From: Acidisphaera sp. S103
Lineage (GTDB): Bacteria > Pseudomonadota > Alphaproteobacteria > Acetobacterales > Acetobacteraceae
Length of the DNA: 64,000 nucleotides
NCBI RefSeq assembly: GCF_009765975.1
Contig: NZ_LMUJ01000032.1
Coordinates: 139,182 to 203,181, forward strand
Direction of reading: 5' to 3'
This document shows, in pieces, positions 63,701-64,000 of the stretch. Made by a program: the position numbers and the translations under genes. The notes under the pieces were generated by a model, which was not told where the DNA came from, did no database searches, and saw nothing but the letters and a program-made list of their open reading frames with translations. The first letter of the stretch is position 1. Every line of letters begins with the position of its first letter.

Positions 63701-63821
63701 TGTGTTCCTTTCGTGTGCGGTTCGAGGCTGCGTCCGTGCGTCGCTTATCGCATTCTGCCGTGCTGTGACGCTACCACCGGTAACTTTTTACCTCACACGC
63801 TCAGTTGCCCGCTGCCTGTAT

Positions 63822-64000
63822 CTATGCGGCTTCGCGTTTCTTTTTCCGCCGCATCTCCAAAAGCATCGTAGCACGTAGTGCTCGGTTCATGCGGGTGAGA
63901 TGCCCGGGACCTTGCGCTTCGAACCACGCCAACACATCGGCATCGATTCTCAGGGTTTTTTGCACCTTCTTGGGTTTGTAGAACCGTCCCCGCTGCGCCT
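63822..64000 (-). CDS. brnA: BrnA-family antitoxin, 3' part only
   Basis: Only the last 59 codons are in the window; the start is to the right. The visible part reads RFYKPKKVQKTLRIDADVL, then AWFEAQGPGHLTRMNRALRATML, matching BrnA antitoxins (TLRIDADVLAWF, GPGHLTRMN), a ribbon-helix-helix-like C-terminal dimer. The Lys/Arg-rich end RKKKREAA is variable. In the BrnTA type II system, brnT toxin lies just upstream of brnA, hence outside the window on the right. Confidence 0.82.
   Translation of the reverse strand, partial: AQRGRFYKPKKVQKTLRIDADVLAWFEAQGPGHLTRMNRALRATMLLEMRRKKKREAA

Noticed and set aside
1-64000. tRNA, rRNA or tmRNA genes
   Set aside because: No cloverleaf-like or rRNA-like sequences were recognised by eye; a tRNAscan-SE or Rfam run would be decisive.

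Overview
The window is 64 kb of GC-rich bacterial chromosome. The gene content points to an alphaproteobacterium, most likely of the family Acetobacteraceae (Rhodopila- or Roseomonas-like). Supporting markers are TrcR (DUF1013), DUF1192, an HpnN-type hopanoid exporter, paired DUF465/YdcH proteins, LpxB, a Hint-domain passenger protein, PEP-CTERM proteins and a tkt-gap-pgk sugar-phosphate cluster. No rRNA, tRNA, CRISPR array, prophage or complete insertion sequence was found. The assignment rests on gene content alone.

Layout. 0-6 kb: a minus-strand catabolic operon (dihydroorotase-like cyclic amidohydrolase, HcnB/opine-oxidase-like flavoprotein, and a second amidohydrolase cut by the window edge), divergent from a coupled PhyH dioxygenase/serine hydrolase pair. 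6-8 kb: lpxB, overlapping tail-to-tail with a sterol-desaturase-family gene. 8-10 kb: two paralogous PEP-CTERM secreted proteins. 10.5-15 kb: the fatty-acid cluster fabD-fabG-acpP-fabF-mltG. 15-21 kb: an MHS transporter, a third PEP-CTERM protein, an epimerase, a Gfo/Idh/MocA oxidoreductase, an L,D-transpeptidase and an AhpD-like protein. 21-22 kb: a GxxExxY nuclease-fold gene bounded by inverted repeats. 22-31 kb: a DUF4239-like membrane protein, an M20 amidohydrolase, a class II aldolase, a lipoprotein, an EamA exporter, an MFS transporter and an ABC exporter. 31-34 kb: a three-gene set (flavin reductase, ACMSD-like amidohydrolase, LLM flavin oxidoreductase). 34-43 kb: YceI, an MFS_3 exporter, a GMC oxidoreductase, a phosphotriesterase-like hydrolase, a carboxylesterase, arylamine N-acetyltransferase and an agmatinase-family ureohydrolase. 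43.4 kb: a decayed second copy of the GxxExxY module. 44-54.6 kb: housekeeping genes (hpnN, rpmE, hsp20, DUF1192, trcR, two ydcH-like genes, purE-purK, tkt, gap). 54.7-59.6 kb: a 1642-residue repeat protein ending in a Hint domain. 60-64 kb: pgk, a nucleoside deoxyribosyltransferase-like gene, DUF3237, an M20 peptidase and the 3' end of a BrnA antitoxin gene.

How genes work together. FabD, FabG, AcpP and FabF form the fatty-acid initiation and elongation set. Tkt, Gap and Pgk are successive sugar-phosphate enzymes, and PurE and PurK act consecutively in purine synthesis. The accessory stretches are dominated by soil-type catabolism of amides, esters and aromatics.

The most interesting unexplained structure is a compact module of about 0.5 kb. 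It holds one GxxExxY (PDDEXK-fold) gene flanked by imperfect inverted repeats of about 43 bp, each built from iterated GGNGGATGAA-like units, and the left repeat contains the start codon. An intact copy lies at 21.04-21.63 kb and a core-deleted copy at 43.29-43.75 kb. Also notable are a 35-bp tandem array of perfect hairpins at 23.5 kb, related intergenic palindromes, and a ROSE-like RNA thermometer before hsp20.
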